The notes under the pieces were generated by a model. It was not told the origin of the DNA. It was given only the letters and a program-made list of their open reading frames with translations, and searched no databases. Source: Myxococcales bacterium (lineage in GTDB: Bacteria > Myxococcota_A > Polyangia > Fen-1088). Taken from it: DNA of 64,000 nucleotides. The DNA lies in NCBI GenBank assembly GCA_022184915.1, contig JAGTJU010000011.1, forward strand, positions 1 through 64,000, in the 5' to 3' direction. The position numbers and the translations under genes are program-made. Shown here one piece after another: positions 52,060-61,149 of the stretch. Numbering within the stretch: position 1 is the stretch's first letter; each line of letters opens with the position of its first letter.

Positions 52060-52779
52060 ATGCCTTCCGTGGGTTCAAAAGCAACCGATTTTGTCCACGT
52101 CCCAGGGGACCCCCGAGGATGGGCGCCGTTTGAGTATTTGTTCCGCAGCCGCCAGGAGTTCTTCGAGGCCTTCGAGGCGACGTCGCCCAGCGACGCGGCC
52201 ATGGAAGACGGAGCTGACGCAGGCATCGTGTTTTGCCCCACCCGGCGCAAGCTGCCGCCGGGATTTCCGGTCCGGATCATGGTGCGCCTGGGTCGCCGTC
52301 GCCCGCCTCTCCTCCTCGAAGGCCAGGTGAGCTGGCGTCGACCGGGGCGGCATGCCGACAAAGTGCGCGCTGGTGTTGGGGTGCAGTTCGCCCTGACCGA
52401 GCGACCCAAGCTCGACTTCGTTCTCGAGGTAGCCCCAGCGGGAGATCCTGTGAAGAGCCGGCGTCGACATGAGCGCGTGCGGTTGGCAATGCCGGTTTCC
52501 TGGTGGCTCGAGGGCGAGCAGGAGCCCCGCACGGGGACCCTGAGGGACATTGGTCATGGAGGGGCGTTCGTGGAGACGCAACCGCCGTCGGATCGTGACC
52601 GCGAGGTGGTGCTCGAGCTGGCTCCGCCAGGCGCAGCCCGTGCGATGTCGTTTTCGGGGCGCGTGGCTTGGACCAACAGCGGGGGCAACGAGACGGGCTT
52701 CGGCCTCGAGTGGCGCGCCCGGGACGCCGGGGGTGGTCGCCGGATCAAAGAGCTGGTTCGCCGACTGACCTCGACCTGA
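52060..52779 (+). CDS. PilZ domain protein (c-di-GMP-binding candidate)
   Basis: About 239 residues from ATG 52060 (GTG 52069 has AGGA 8 nt upstream and is also possible). The C-terminal half is a canonical PilZ domain with the c-di-GMP-binding RRRHERVR (about 134) and DIGHGGAFV (about 164), then FSGRVAWTNSGGNETGFGLEW. The N-terminal half (about 15-125) is an atypical PilZ-like beta-barrel that lacks the RxxxR motif. Single-domain c-di-GMP receptors of this type regulate motility or polysaccharide in myxobacteria. Target unknown. Confidence 0.88.
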   Translation: MPSVGSKATDFVHVPGDPRGWAPFEYLFRSRQEFFEAFEATSPSDAAMEDGADAGIVFCPTRRKLPPGFPVRIMVRLGRRRPPLLLEGQVSWRRPGRHADKVRAGVGVQFALTERPKLDFVLEVAPAGDPVKSRRRHERVRLAMPVSWWLEGEQEPRTGTLRDIGHGGAFVETQPPSDRDREVVLELAPPGAARAMSFSGRVAWTNSGGNETGFGLEWRARDAGGGRRIKELVRRLTST

Positions 52780-52851
52780 CCGATCGTACCTGGTCTGTCG
52801 CACCCGATTGTGGTCAGGTGATGGCGGGCTTTCTGTCCGCCGGCCGGGCCG

Positions 52852-54060
52852 CTACCAGCTGACGTTCATCGCGTAGACAGAGCCGCCGTTCGAAAGTACG
52901 TAGAGTCGCTCCGCCATCGGGTCCACTGCAGGGGCGGCGCACATGCCGCGTCCCGGGAAGAACGTCTGGGCGAGAGTGCCGGAATCGCGGTTCACCACGT
53001 AAAGCCCGGTCCGCGCCCCGCTGAACACGAGATAGGGACCCACCACCCGCGGCCGCGTGAGGTTGCTCGCCCCCGGCACGGCGCGGCGCCACAGAACGTG
53101 CCCGTCGCGGGGGTCGATGGCGTACAGCCCTTCACGCGGTGTGGAGAAGAACAGCTTGCCATCGACCAAGGTGCCCGTACCCGCTCCTTCGACGGGCAGA
53201 CGCCACTTCACAGTGGAGCCGTCCGGGGACAGGCCGTAAAGGCCTCCGGAGTGCGAACCCGCGATCAGGGTATCCTCGAATATCAGGGGCGTCGTATCCA
53301 CGTCGACGTACTGTTCGGAGGCCGACGCCAAGGAGCGGGCCCACTTGACCTCGCCTGATTCCGGCTCGAGGGCCACGAGAAAACCGTCCGAAAACCCTGC
53401 GTAGAGGGTATCGCCGTGCACCCGCGGCGAGGCTTGCCCCGCGATGGTGAACTCTTCGGGACGCTCCCGCTCGTAGTCCCAAAGCCAAAGGCCATTGTCG
53501 GCGTTGAGTGCGTAAAGGCGCCCGCGGTTCGTCGTGAAGAAAAGACGTCCGTTTGCCAAGGAGGGCGCCTCGACCAAGCCGCCCTCGGCCTGGAAGGACC
53601 AAACGATGTCGCCGTTCGTAGGTCGAAGTGCCAACACCCGGCCGTCGTTGGCGCCCACGTACACCAGGTTTCTCTCCGCGTCGTGGAGCGCCTCGCTTTC
53701 GATCTGGGCACCCACGGAGCGCCGCCACAGCACCGTCCCGTCAACCGTACTCAGGGCGACGACGTCCCGGGCACGACTGCCAAGCACCAACCGGTTCTTC
53801 ACCACGACGCCCGTCGAGCACTCCTCGGGCGACGGCTCGAAGAGCTCATGGGCGTGAACCTCACGCTGCCACGCCAGCGACAGCGCCCCCTGGGGGGCTT
53901 GCCGGGCCAGCGTAGGCTCGGACGGTCGCCGCACGGTCATCGCCGCACAGCCCCCGAGCAGGACCGTGACGAGGCCAAGCGCCGTTGCCGAGATGCGGGC
54001 CTCGACGCGGGGACCGCGACGCCGCAAACGGCTAAGTTGGCTCAGGTCAAACGCCTTCAC
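52852..54060 (-). CDS. bamB: BamB-like outer-membrane assembly lipoprotein (PQQ beta-propeller)
   Basis: 402 residues. The signal ends in VTVLLGGCAAM (lipobox LGGC at about 35-38). Seven to eight PQQ-type propeller blades follow, with motifs such as VVALSTVDGTVLWRR, VLALRPTNGDIVWSFQ, LYALNADNGLWLWDY, LVALEPESGEVKWARS and LYAIDPRDGHVLWRR. BamB is the propeller accessory of the BAM complex. The GTG start overlaps the stop of the YfgM-like gene (GTGA), and era-der lie nearby, matching the E. coli yfgM-bamB-der locus. That synteny supports BamB over other PQQ-propeller proteins. Confidence 0.88.
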   Translation of the reverse strand: MKAFDLSQLSRLRRRGPRVEARISATALGLVTVLLGGCAAMTVRRPSEPTLARQAPQGALSLAWQREVHAHELFEPSPEECSTGVVVKNRLVLGSRARDVVALSTVDGTVLWRRSVGAQIESEALHDAERNLVYVGANDGRVLALRPTNGDIVWSFQAEGGLVEAPSLANGRLFFTTNRGRLYALNADNGLWLWDYERERPEEFTIAGQASPRVHGDTLYAGFSDGFLVALEPESGEVKWARSLASASEQYVDVDTTPLIFEDTLIAGSHSGGLYGLSPDGSTVKWRLPVEGAGTGTLVDGKLFFSTPREGLYAIDPRDGHVLWRRAVPGASNLTRPRVVGPYLVFSGARTGLYVVNRDSGTLAQTFFPGRGMCAAPAVDPMAERLYVLSNGGSVYAMNVSW

Positions 54061-54845
54061 GGTGTCGCCGTGCCACCGGCCTTTGCCGTGTCCTCTTCCT
54101 CGAGAAGGGCAAGGCGGCGGGTAACCTCTTCGCGCAAGGTCGTGTCGGGATATTCGGCGCTGATGGCCTTGTAGAGTCGCAAGGCTTCTGCTGCCTTGCC
54201 CTGCGATTCGAGAAGCCGGGCCTTGTGGTACGTGGCCCTGTCCCCCATGAAGCCCCCTCGTTCCTTTGAGGCGGCTACCAGTCTGTCCAGGCTGGCCATC
54301 GCCGCGTCGAGCCTACCGAGTGACTCCTGCGTCAGCGCGAGCCCGTCGAGCGCGATGAGCCGAAGGTCGGGCGTGAGGTCTTCGTTCTGGCTGAGCGTTT
54401 CGTAAAGACCCAGGGCCTCTTCGTGCCTTTGAAGGTCGCGCAAATAGTCGGCCTTCATGAGGCCCGCCATGGCCGCTAGCTTCCCTTTGCGATGGGTGGC
54501 CAAAAACGATTCGGCCTCCTTCAGCGCGGCTTGTTTCCGCTCCGCGTCCGTCTTGAAGTGGGGCAAGCCGTCCTCGAATTTCGGAGGCTCGCCCTCTTTG
54601 GGAAGCAGGGGCGCCCGCGCCACCCGTTCGATGCGCGCGAACGCGAGCGAAGTGTCCGCATCGCGCTTGCCGAAGACGTGGCGGCTGGCCTGTAGGGCCG
54701 CGGTCCCGGCGAGCACGGTGACGACGACCGTGACCAGCGCACGGCGGTGGCGAGCAGCGCGCTCCCCCATCCGGCTCCAGAACGAAACGAACTGGTCCGG
54801 CTGCTTTAGCTCTGCGAGCTCTTCCTTGTGCTTTTTCTTGGCCAC
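54057..54845 (-). CDS. YfgM-like TPR membrane protein
   Basis: 262 residues from GTG 54845. A basic cytoplasmic N-terminus, one membrane helix (about 37-54, ALVTVVVTVLAGTAALQA) and periplasmic TPRs (about 110-250; LMKADYLRDLQRHEEALGLYETL, ARLLESQGKAAEALRLYKAISAEYP) match the YfgM layout. YfgM is a SecYEG-associated ancillary protein that helps periplasmic chaperones in E. coli. Translational coupling to bamB strengthens the call. A promoter with 10 nt between the -10 box and the GTG lies just upstream. Confidence 0.78.
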   Translation of the reverse strand: MAKKKHKEELAELKQPDQFVSFWSRMGERAARHRRALVTVVVTVLAGTAALQASRHVFGKRDADTSLAFARIERVARAPLLPKEGEPPKFEDGLPHFKTDAERKQAALKEAESFLATHRKGKLAAMAGLMKADYLRDLQRHEEALGLYETLSQNEDLTPDLRLIALDGLALTQESLGRLDAAMASLDRLVAASKERGGFMGDRATYHKARLLESQGKAAEALRLYKAISAEYPDTTLREEVTRRLALLEEEDTAKAGGTATP

Positions 54846-54855
54846 GGCCCCTCCG

Positions 54856-54883
54856 GATTAACAGACGCCCCGACCGCGGTCAA
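54856..54883 (-). promoter_or_regulatory. Promoter of yfgM-bamB, GTG 10 nt after the -10 box
   Basis: -35 TTGACC, 16-bp spacer, -10 TTAATC, then 10 nt (with GGAGG) to GTG 54845. The leader would be very short. Confidence 0.4.
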
Positions 54884-54979
54884 CATGACGAACCGGGGCC
54901 GCGTCGAAGGCCTGCGAGCGCCCGATGGGGTTCAACGGCCCGGAAAGGGGGGCAGTGCTGCCGTTCGACCCTCGACCGC

Positions 54980-54985
54980 TATAGT
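54980..54985 (+). promoter_or_regulatory. -10 box 8 nt before the ATG of the outer-membrane protein gene
   Basis: TATAGT (5 of 6) followed by 8 nt and ATG 54994. No good -35 is visible at 16-18 bp. Confidence 0.4.
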
Positions 54986-54993
54986 ACGACCCC

Positions 54994-55572
54994 ATGTCGA
55001 CGCGACGCCGGAACCGAGCTTCGGCTGCGAGGTGGGCCCTTGGGGCCCTCGCCGGGGTGGCGCTGTGCCTGCCGGCCCCCCTTCACGCAGCCGCCGAGGA
55101 AGAGTGGCAGCTGGGGCTGATGCTCTCGGGAGGCGGCGCGGTCGTCTCGGACGACACGGGTTGGGGCGGAGGGGTCGCGGCCGACGTCCAGTACGGGCTT
55201 TCGGATGCGGTGGCTCTGCACGGTGCCTTGGGGACGTCTTGGTTCCAGGCCCCCTCGCGGGAGGCCGGAGCACTGGGGACGCGCTCAGGGGTCGCAGGTG
55301 TGGTGTACACGCTCGATGTCCTCCGGGTCCTGCCCTTCGCGGAAGCGGGAGTGGCCGTGGTGAGCGCCTCCGGGCCGTATCCGCAGGCCCGGCTGGACCT
55401 GGGACTGCAGCTCGGCCTCGGGGGCGACTATCTGCTCGACCGACGCTGGTCCCTCGGCCTCGTGGCGCAGTACACGTATTTGCCCGTCGAACTGAACGGT
55501 GCCAGCCGGGGCGCCGCCGGGGCGCCTGCCCTCGTCGCGCTGGCTGTGCGTCTGTCGTACCGCCTGTTTTGA
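54994..55572 (+). CDS. Putative outer-membrane beta-barrel protein
   Basis: 192 residues. A basic N-terminus and signal peptide end at LPAPLHAAA. The mature protein shows amphipathic strands (WQLGLMLSGGGAVVSDD, GGGVAADVQYGLSDAVALHGALG, LDLGLQLGLGGDYLLDRRWSLGLVAQYTYLPVEL) and ends in LSYRLF, a C-terminal Phe as recognised by BamA. This fits an OmpW/OmpX-sized barrel. It lies between yfgM-bamB and der on the opposite strand. Ligand unknown. Confidence 0.78.
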   Translation: MSTRRRNRASAARWALGALAGVALCLPAPLHAAAEEEWQLGLMLSGGGAVVSDDTGWGGGVAADVQYGLSDAVALHGALGTSWFQAPSREAGALGTRSGVAGVVYTLDVLRVLPFAEAGVAVVSASGPYPQARLDLGLQLGLGGDYLLDRRWSLGLVAQYTYLPVELNGASRGAAGAPALVALAVRLSYRLF

Positions 55573-55574
55573 GG

Positions 55575-57281
55575 TCAGCGTTTGCGGCGGGGTCCTGGGG
55601 GCCCGGGCTCGTCTTCAGGGGTCCGGCGGCCTCGCACCACGACCTTGAGCGGGCTGCCCTCGAAGCCGTAGATCTTGCGGAACTGGTTTGCCAAGTAGCG
55701 GCGGTAAGGCTGACCCACCGCTTCGGCCAAGTTGGCGCTGACGAAAAATACGGGAGGTGCCACGCGGGCCTGCGTGCAGTAGTAAAGGCGAATGTGGCGC
55801 CCCGACGGGCCCGAAGGCGGCGGCCGTCGTGCGATCATCTCCTCGAAGTTGCGGTTGAGCTCGGAGGTGGGAACCCTGCGGCTCCAGGCCCCAAAGGCTG
55901 ACTGGGAGGCCCGCATGATTTCGGTGACCGCCCGTCCCGTCATGGCCGAGGTCACGACGAAACTGGCCCACGAGACGAACGACAGCCGTTCCTTGCACTG
56001 CTTGATCTTGGCGTCGGTTTGAGCCCGCGGGACGGCGTCGCTCTTGTTCAGCACCACCACAAGGGCCCTGCCGGCCTCTTCGACGAAGTTGGCCAACTTG
56101 GCGTCCTCGTCGCTGGCACCCGCGGCCAGGTCCACCACCAGGGCGACGACATCGGCGCGTTCGATCTGGTCGCGCGACATCTTGGCCGAGACCGCCTCCG
56201 TCAGCGTCTTGACCACCTTGCGGCGGCGCAGGCCCGCGGTGTCCACGAGGACGAAGTCTTGCCCGCCGTAGGTGAACGGCGAGTCGATGGGGTCACGCGT
56301 GGTGCCGGGCTGGTCATGGACGAGCACCCGCTCTTCGCCGAGCAAACGGTTGACCAGCGAGGACTTGCCGACGTTCGGCTTTCCCACGAGCGCGAGCCGA
56401 ATGGGCCTGCGAGGATCTGGATCGGCCGACGCCTGGACCTCATGCAAAGCTTCCAGATCGATGCTTAAATCTTCGGAATCGCTGCCCAAGTCGGCGATCG
56501 CGTCGACAGCCTTCGGGGCCTCGTCGGGTGGGTCGTGCCGGGCGGCCTTGCGGCGTCGTTTTGGCTTCGGTTCGGGTAAAGCGGGGGCGATCCGGTCCGA
56601 CAGGTGGCCGAGGACCGCTTCCATCAGGTCACTCACCCCCCGGCCGTGGGCGGCCGAGATCGGGAACATTTGTGGGAATCCCAGCGCGTGAGCCTCGCTG
56701 GCCATCGCGTCCCGCCTATCGGTGTCCACCTTGTTGGCGCCCACGAGCACGGGCTTCCCTGTCCGGCGAAGGGTACGCCCCACCTCTTGGTCGAGCCCTG
56801 TGACGCCCGCAACGGCGTCGATCACCAGCAACAGCACGTCAGCTTCGTCTACGGCACGCAAGGTCTGTGAGCGCATGGCGCCCAGGATGCCTTCAGCCGA
56901 CGGATCCAAGCCGCCCGTGTCCACCACGCGAAGCCGCGCGCCGTTCCAGTTGATGGTGCCGTAACGCCGATCTCGCGTGACCCCGGGTTCGTCCTCCACG
57001 AGGGCGGGTCGTCCCCCCACCAGTCTGTTGAAGAGGGAGGACTTGCCCACATTCGGGCGGCCCACCAGCGCCACGAGCGGCAGAGCTTGTTCCTCTGCCG
57101 AGAGCGGCTGGCCCATGGAGCCCTGAACCGCCAGGGTCTCATCGGCACGGATGCCCCCAATGCGCCGTTTGGGGGGCGACGTTTTCGCGAGGGGCTTCGT
57201 TTCCCGCGCGGGGGCCGCTTCGCGCTTGGGCGCTTTGGTCGTGCGCTTCGAGGCTTTGCCTGGAGCCTTTCGGGCCTTCAT
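55575..57281 (-). CDS. der: Ribosome-associated double GTPase Der (EngA)
   Basis: 568 residues, longer than the usual about 450-490. Two tandem G-domains: the first has GRPNVGKSSLF (about 75), DTGGLDPSAEG and NKVDTDRRD; the second has GKPNVGKSSLV (about 305), DTAGLRRRK and NKSDAVPRA. A KH-like C-terminal domain follows (about 460-550). Der is required for 50S maturation. The extra length comes from a Lys/Arg-rich N-terminal extension (about 1-60) and a charged linker of about 70 residues between the G-domains. ATG 57281 overlaps the era stop (ATGA). Confidence 0.95.
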   Translation of the reverse strand: MKARKAPGKASKRTTKAPKREAAPARETKPLAKTSPPKRRIGGIRADETLAVQGSMGQPLSAEEQALPLVALVGRPNVGKSSLFNRLVGGRPALVEDEPGVTRDRRYGTINWNGARLRVVDTGGLDPSAEGILGAMRSQTLRAVDEADVLLLVIDAVAGVTGLDQEVGRTLRRTGKPVLVGANKVDTDRRDAMASEAHALGFPQMFPISAAHGRGVSDLMEAVLGHLSDRIAPALPEPKPKRRRKAARHDPPDEAPKAVDAIADLGSDSEDLSIDLEALHEVQASADPDPRRPIRLALVGKPNVGKSSLVNRLLGEERVLVHDQPGTTRDPIDSPFTYGGQDFVLVDTAGLRRRKVVKTLTEAVSAKMSRDQIERADVVALVVDLAAGASDEDAKLANFVEEAGRALVVVLNKSDAVPRAQTDAKIKQCKERLSFVSWASFVVTSAMTGRAVTEIMRASQSAFGAWSRRVPTSELNRNFEEMIARRPPPSGPSGRHIRLYYCTQARVAPPVFFVSANLAEAVGQPYRRYLANQFRKIYGFEGSPLKVVVRGRRTPEDEPGPPGPRRKR

Positions 57282-58315
57282 CTGTCGCTTTCCGGTGCGT
57301 AGCCAAGCTGACCGAGGCCCTCGCGGCTTTCCGTCCAATCGCGCGAGACCTTCACGAACAACTTCAGGTGTGCGGGGCGCCCAAGCAGCTGGGTGGCCTC
57401 CTGTCGGGCCGCCTTGCCGATGTCTCGGATCACGGCGCCGGCGCGCCCGACCACGATGGCTTTTTGGCTCTCTCGCTCCACGACGATGGTCGCAGAGATG
57501 ACCACGTCGCCTTTGTCAGGCCGTTCCTGCCACGAATCTATCTCGACCCCCGTCGAGAAGGGCAGCTCTTGATAGAGCTGCAAGAACACCTGCTCGCGCA
57601 CGAGCTCTCCGACGAGGAACCGCTCCGTACGATCCGTCAGGGTGTCGGGATCGTAGAGGGGGGGGCCTTCCGGGAGCAGCTTCAGGAGCTCGCTCACGAG
57701 CCCATCGAGGTGCTTGTCCTTCGTGGCCGATATGGGCACGAGGGCCGAGAAGGCGCCTGTCTCGTTCCAGCCCTCGAGCACGGGAAACAGCTTGGACTTG
57801 TCCTTGAACTGGTCCACCTTGTTGAGGGCGAGCACGGCGGGTTTGCCCGCCTGCTTGACCCGCTCGAGAAGAGCCGCTTCCACGGGTGACCCCTTCCGGG
57901 CGCCCCGGGGCAGATGCCGTGAACCTCCCGCTCCCGACTTGGACAGATCCACGACCATCAGGACCGCGTCGACCTGCTCGAGGGCGCGATACGCCTCGTC
58001 CACCATGTACTTGCCGAGTGCCGAGCGCGCGGCATGGACGCCGGGCGTATCGACGAACACGATCTGGCCCTGCGGACCGTTCCACACGCCCAGGATGCGG
58101 TTCCGTGTGGTCTGTGGTTTCGGTGTGACGATGGCCAGTTTTTCGCCCACCACGCGATTGAGCAAGGTGGACTTGCCCACGTTCGGCTCGCCCACGATGG
58201 CTACGACGCCAGCGACGCCGCCCGGGGCTCCCTGTTGCGGCGTGCCATGGGCGCGTGCCTCGGCGGCTTCGCTATCTGGGGGGCCCTGCACGGGGCGGGA
58301 CGGTTGCTCGGTCAT
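57278..58315 (-). CDS. era: GTPase Era
   Basis: 345 residues. Era binds the 3' end of 16S rRNA and promotes 30S assembly. G1 GEPNVGKSTLL is at about residue 42, then G2 TPKPQTTRNRILG, G3 DTPGVHAARSALG and G4 NKVDQFKDK; the KH domain carries VVGRAGAVIRDIGKAAR (about 290). A 30-residue disordered N-terminus and a short Gly/Arg insert (GAGGSRHLPRGARKG) make it longer than the usual about 300. First gene of the era-der pair, with a promoter about 35 nt upstream. Confidence 0.95.
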   Translation of the reverse strand: MTEQPSRPVQGPPDSEAAEARAHGTPQQGAPGGVAGVVAIVGEPNVGKSTLLNRVVGEKLAIVTPKPQTTRNRILGVWNGPQGQIVFVDTPGVHAARSALGKYMVDEAYRALEQVDAVLMVVDLSKSGAGGSRHLPRGARKGSPVEAALLERVKQAGKPAVLALNKVDQFKDKSKLFPVLEGWNETGAFSALVPISATKDKHLDGLVSELLKLLPEGPPLYDPDTLTDRTERFLVGELVREQVFLQLYQELPFSTGVEIDSWQERPDKGDVVISATIVVERESQKAIVVGRAGAVIRDIGKAARQEATQLLGRPAHLKLFVKVSRDWTESREGLGQLGYAPESDR

Positions 58316-58351
58316 GGGGCGAAAGATCTTTCGGTTCGGTCAGGGGGCGCT

Positions 58352-58380
58352 TCTATACCACCAGCACTCGGGTGTGTCTT
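58352..58380 (-). promoter_or_regulatory. Promoter of era-der
   Basis: -35 AAGACA, 17-bp spacer, -10 TATAGA. Predicted start about 58345, leaving a 30-nt leader with the palindrome GAAAGATCTTTC. Confidence 0.55.
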
Positions 58381-58424
58381 CATTCCATGGCAGCGCTTGG
58401 CCCGGCCTGTGGTAGGGCAAGCGG

Positions 58425-60935
58425 GTGCGTCTCGCTGGACTGCTTTCCGTTTGCGTGTCGTTCTGCGTGGCTCTGGGGGCCGCCCTTCCCTCCGGCGTTG
58501 CGGCCGAGGGCTCGAGCGTGGCCCCGCACGTCCGCACTCTGACGGGGGGCAGGCTGGAGCTGGTGTGGGGGAACTCTCGCACCGTGCTGCCCGTGCGGGG
58601 TGTGCGTCCCGAAGACGTTCGGACCGAGAGCATGGCCTTCGACGGCGAGCGCTTTGTTTTGGCGCAGTGGCCGCTCGCGGGGCAGGCCCGCCGCGGCGTG
58701 CTGCTCCGGGCCGTTCCGGATGCGCGGCGCCTCACGTCTGTCTGGGAGGGCGACCTGGGCGCGCTCGACCCCGACGGCGAAGTGCGGGTGGAGGTCAGGG
58801 TGACGCCCGAGGGACTCGAGCGTACGCATCACGTGGCGGCGCTGCGACGGTGTGACGGACGGCCTGCCGAGCTCTTCCCTGCCCGCTTCGACCCGAAGCG
58901 AAGGGTGTTCGTGCCTGCCCCTCGGGCTTCTGAGCGAGGCACTCTTCTCGCGGCGCGCTCCGTGCCGCTTGCCGATGCCCCGTCGTCTCGCTTTCGGGTG
59001 ACCGGGGCGTCGGGGCCCGCCACCCGCTGGGGCGAGCCGGGCACGTTGCTGGCGCCCCGGGGCCTCACGGAAGGACGGGGTGCTGGGGTCTGGACCCCCG
59101 GTGCGGACGGAGGGTTCGTTTCGGTGGGCGCTGCCGCCCGGGTCCCCATCACAGGCATGCGGTTCATCGCCCCCCGTGAGGGCGGAGGTGGCTGGCCGGC
59201 CCGGATCACGTTCTCCCTGTCACCGAGGCATCGCTACACGGTGGAGGTCTTGGACCCCTTGGCGGAGGCCCTCGAGGTCGCGTTGCCCGCGCCCGTCGAG
59301 AGCGGTTGCGTCACTGTGGACATCGAGGGAACGGCCACGCCGGCGCCCCCTCCTCCCGTAGGGCTCGGCGGAGTGCAGGTGCAGACCCTGCTGGACGACG
59401 AGGCTGCCTTGGGTTATCTCGTCGGCCGAATCGCTGCCGGGACCCACTGCGCGGCCGCGCTGCGCCTGCTCGACGGGGTTCGCCAACCGGACGCCTGTGC
59501 GGCGGCGCTCATTGCGGCGCTGCCAAGCCAGGGCGCCACGGGTCAGCTCTGTACTTTGCGAGCGTTGGCGAGCCTCCCCGAGGGCTCTGTTCCCCATCCG
59601 GCGGGCTGGCTGCCCGATGCCCTGCCGGTGGCCGTGGCGTCGCTGGGCCGACAGGAGGCGCCGCCGGAGGCAGCCGAGGTGCTGCGCGCCTGGATGAGAC
59701 GCGCGGGTGCGACGGTGGACCCTGCCCTCGTCGGCGTGGTGCGAGATCCGTCTGCTTCCCTTCCGGGCCGCGCGTTCGCCGCCGCAGAGCTGGCCACCCG
59801 CGCCGACGGCGAGACCCGCCAGCGGCTGCTTGTGCTCCTGGGGGCCGAAGAGACCGATACGAACAAGGTGGTGCGTGAGGCCGTTGCGCGCGCGAAAGGA
59901 CCGTCCTGGCTCGCCCTCCTCGCCGGCATGCTGGGCGATGCCCCTGCTGCCGGCGGCTCCCCTGAAGGCCGACGACAGGCCGAGCTGCTGCGGGTCACGC
60001 GTGCGCGGATCGCAAGCGGCGATCGGCCCCTGGCAGAGTCCCGTGCTGCGCTCGTGGCCCGGGCTCGCGCCCTTTCGGAGCCCTCCGGGGATTTCCTCAT
60101 CCGCGCCCGAGCGCTCGAACTGTTGGGGGAGCTGAGCGCCGTCGAGGCGCTCGGGCCTCTCACCCGCGATGCCGATCCCGTGATTCGCCACCTCGCGGTG
60201 GCCGCCACGGGCGCCAGCGACACCGACCGCGCCAAGGCGCTCTTGCGAGAGGCCCTGCGCGACCGGGACCCCCGGGTGCGCCAAACGGCCGCCCGCGGCC
60301 TCAGCACGCGCGCCGACGTTGCCGACGCGGGACCTGCGTTGCTCACCGCGCTCCTCGCCGAACGTTGGGAGTTCGTGAAGGCGGCGTACCTCGAGGGCCT
60401 TTCTGCCGCCTGCACGCCCGGGGTGCCCTGGGCGGAATCGCTGCGGCTCGACGACCTCCCGCTCGACGCGCGCCTCGTGTCGTTTCAGGGACTGGCCCGA
60501 TGCGTGCCTCCTGCGGGGCATGAGGAAGCCCGGCGTCTTTTGGCCCGGCAGCAGGCGCCTGTCAGCCTCCGCACGGCAGCGGCGGACCTGCTCCGAGAGC
60601 GGGGGGCTCACGAAGACGCGGCTCTCGTGGCCCGAACGCTCGCGCACCTCGTAAACCAAAGCGCCTCCGACCCGGGACTCGAAGACCTCGCCCGCAGCAC
60701 CCTCGAGGCGTTGCTGGCGTTGGACGCGGCCCTCGGTGTGGACTTCGCGGAAAAGCTGGTGGCGCAGGAGCGCCCTCGCCTGCGGCGCCTGGCCGTCGAG
60801 GCGCTCGGCGGCGTTTGCGCTCGAGGCGCGGTGCCTCTGCTCCGGCGCCTTGCCCGGAGCCAGGAGCCAGGCTTGTCGGTCCGTGCACGCGCCTCGTTAA
60901 GTAGTTGCGGCTCGCAAGCGGACCAACGACCGTAA
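58425..60935 (+). CDS. Large secreted HEAT-repeat protein
   Basis: 836 residues from GTG 58425. A signal peptide (LLSVCVSFCVALGAALPSGVAA) precedes a beta-rich N-terminal part (about 30-300). From about 315 the chain is helical, with HEAT-like repeats such as LGPLTRDADPVIRHLAVAATG, LLREALRDRDPRVRQTAARGL and KLVAQERPRLRRLAVEALGG. Such proteins serve as periplasmic or surface scaffolds. No enzyme motif seen. It is divergent from era. Confidence 0.78.
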   Translation: MRLAGLLSVCVSFCVALGAALPSGVAAEGSSVAPHVRTLTGGRLELVWGNSRTVLPVRGVRPEDVRTESMAFDGERFVLAQWPLAGQARRGVLLRAVPDARRLTSVWEGDLGALDPDGEVRVEVRVTPEGLERTHHVAALRRCDGRPAELFPARFDPKRRVFVPAPRASERGTLLAARSVPLADAPSSRFRVTGASGPATRWGEPGTLLAPRGLTEGRGAGVWTPGADGGFVSVGAAARVPITGMRFIAPREGGGGWPARITFSLSPRHRYTVEVLDPLAEALEVALPAPVESGCVTVDIEGTATPAPPPPVGLGGVQVQTLLDDEAALGYLVGRIAAGTHCAAALRLLDGVRQPDACAAALIAALPSQGATGQLCTLRALASLPEGSVPHPAGWLPDALPVAVASLGRQEAPPEAAEVLRAWMRRAGATVDPALVGVVRDPSASLPGRAFAAAELATRADGETRQRLLVLLGAEETDTNKVVREAVARAKGPSWLALLAGMLGDAPAAGGSPEGRRQAELLRVTRARIASGDRPLAESRAALVARARALSEPSGDFLIRARALELLGELSAVEALGPLTRDADPVIRHLAVAATGASDTDRAKALLREALRDRDPRVRQTAARGLSTRADVADAGPALLTALLAERWEFVKAAYLEGLSAACTPGVPWAESLRLDDLPLDARLVSFQGLARCVPPAGHEEARRLLARQQAPVSLRTAAADLLRERGAHEDAALVARTLAHLVNQSASDPGLEDLARSTLEALLALDAALGVDFAEKLVAQERPRLRRLAVEALGGVCARGAVPLLRRLARSQEPGLSVRARASLSSCGSQADQRP

Positions 60936-61149
60936 ACCGGCCTGCGCGGGCGGGCTGGCCCTCCTGTCAGGTGGAAGGCATGCTCTACCGATGTGGGTTC
61001 AAAGCGGCGAAGGCGGTGGGGTCGTGAAGGGTGACCTCGTAACGAACTCTCGAAACCTGGAAAATTCGTTGACGGACGCGTCCACCGAGAGGCAAGTTCG
61101 CGCAATCCTCCGGAGGCGAGGCTCGGGAGGCGACGGCTTGAGAGATGTG

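Noticed and set aside
59220-60659. Long antisense reading frame opposite the HEAT-repeat gene
   Set aside because: Shadow of the HEAT-repeat coding frame; no start context or motif.
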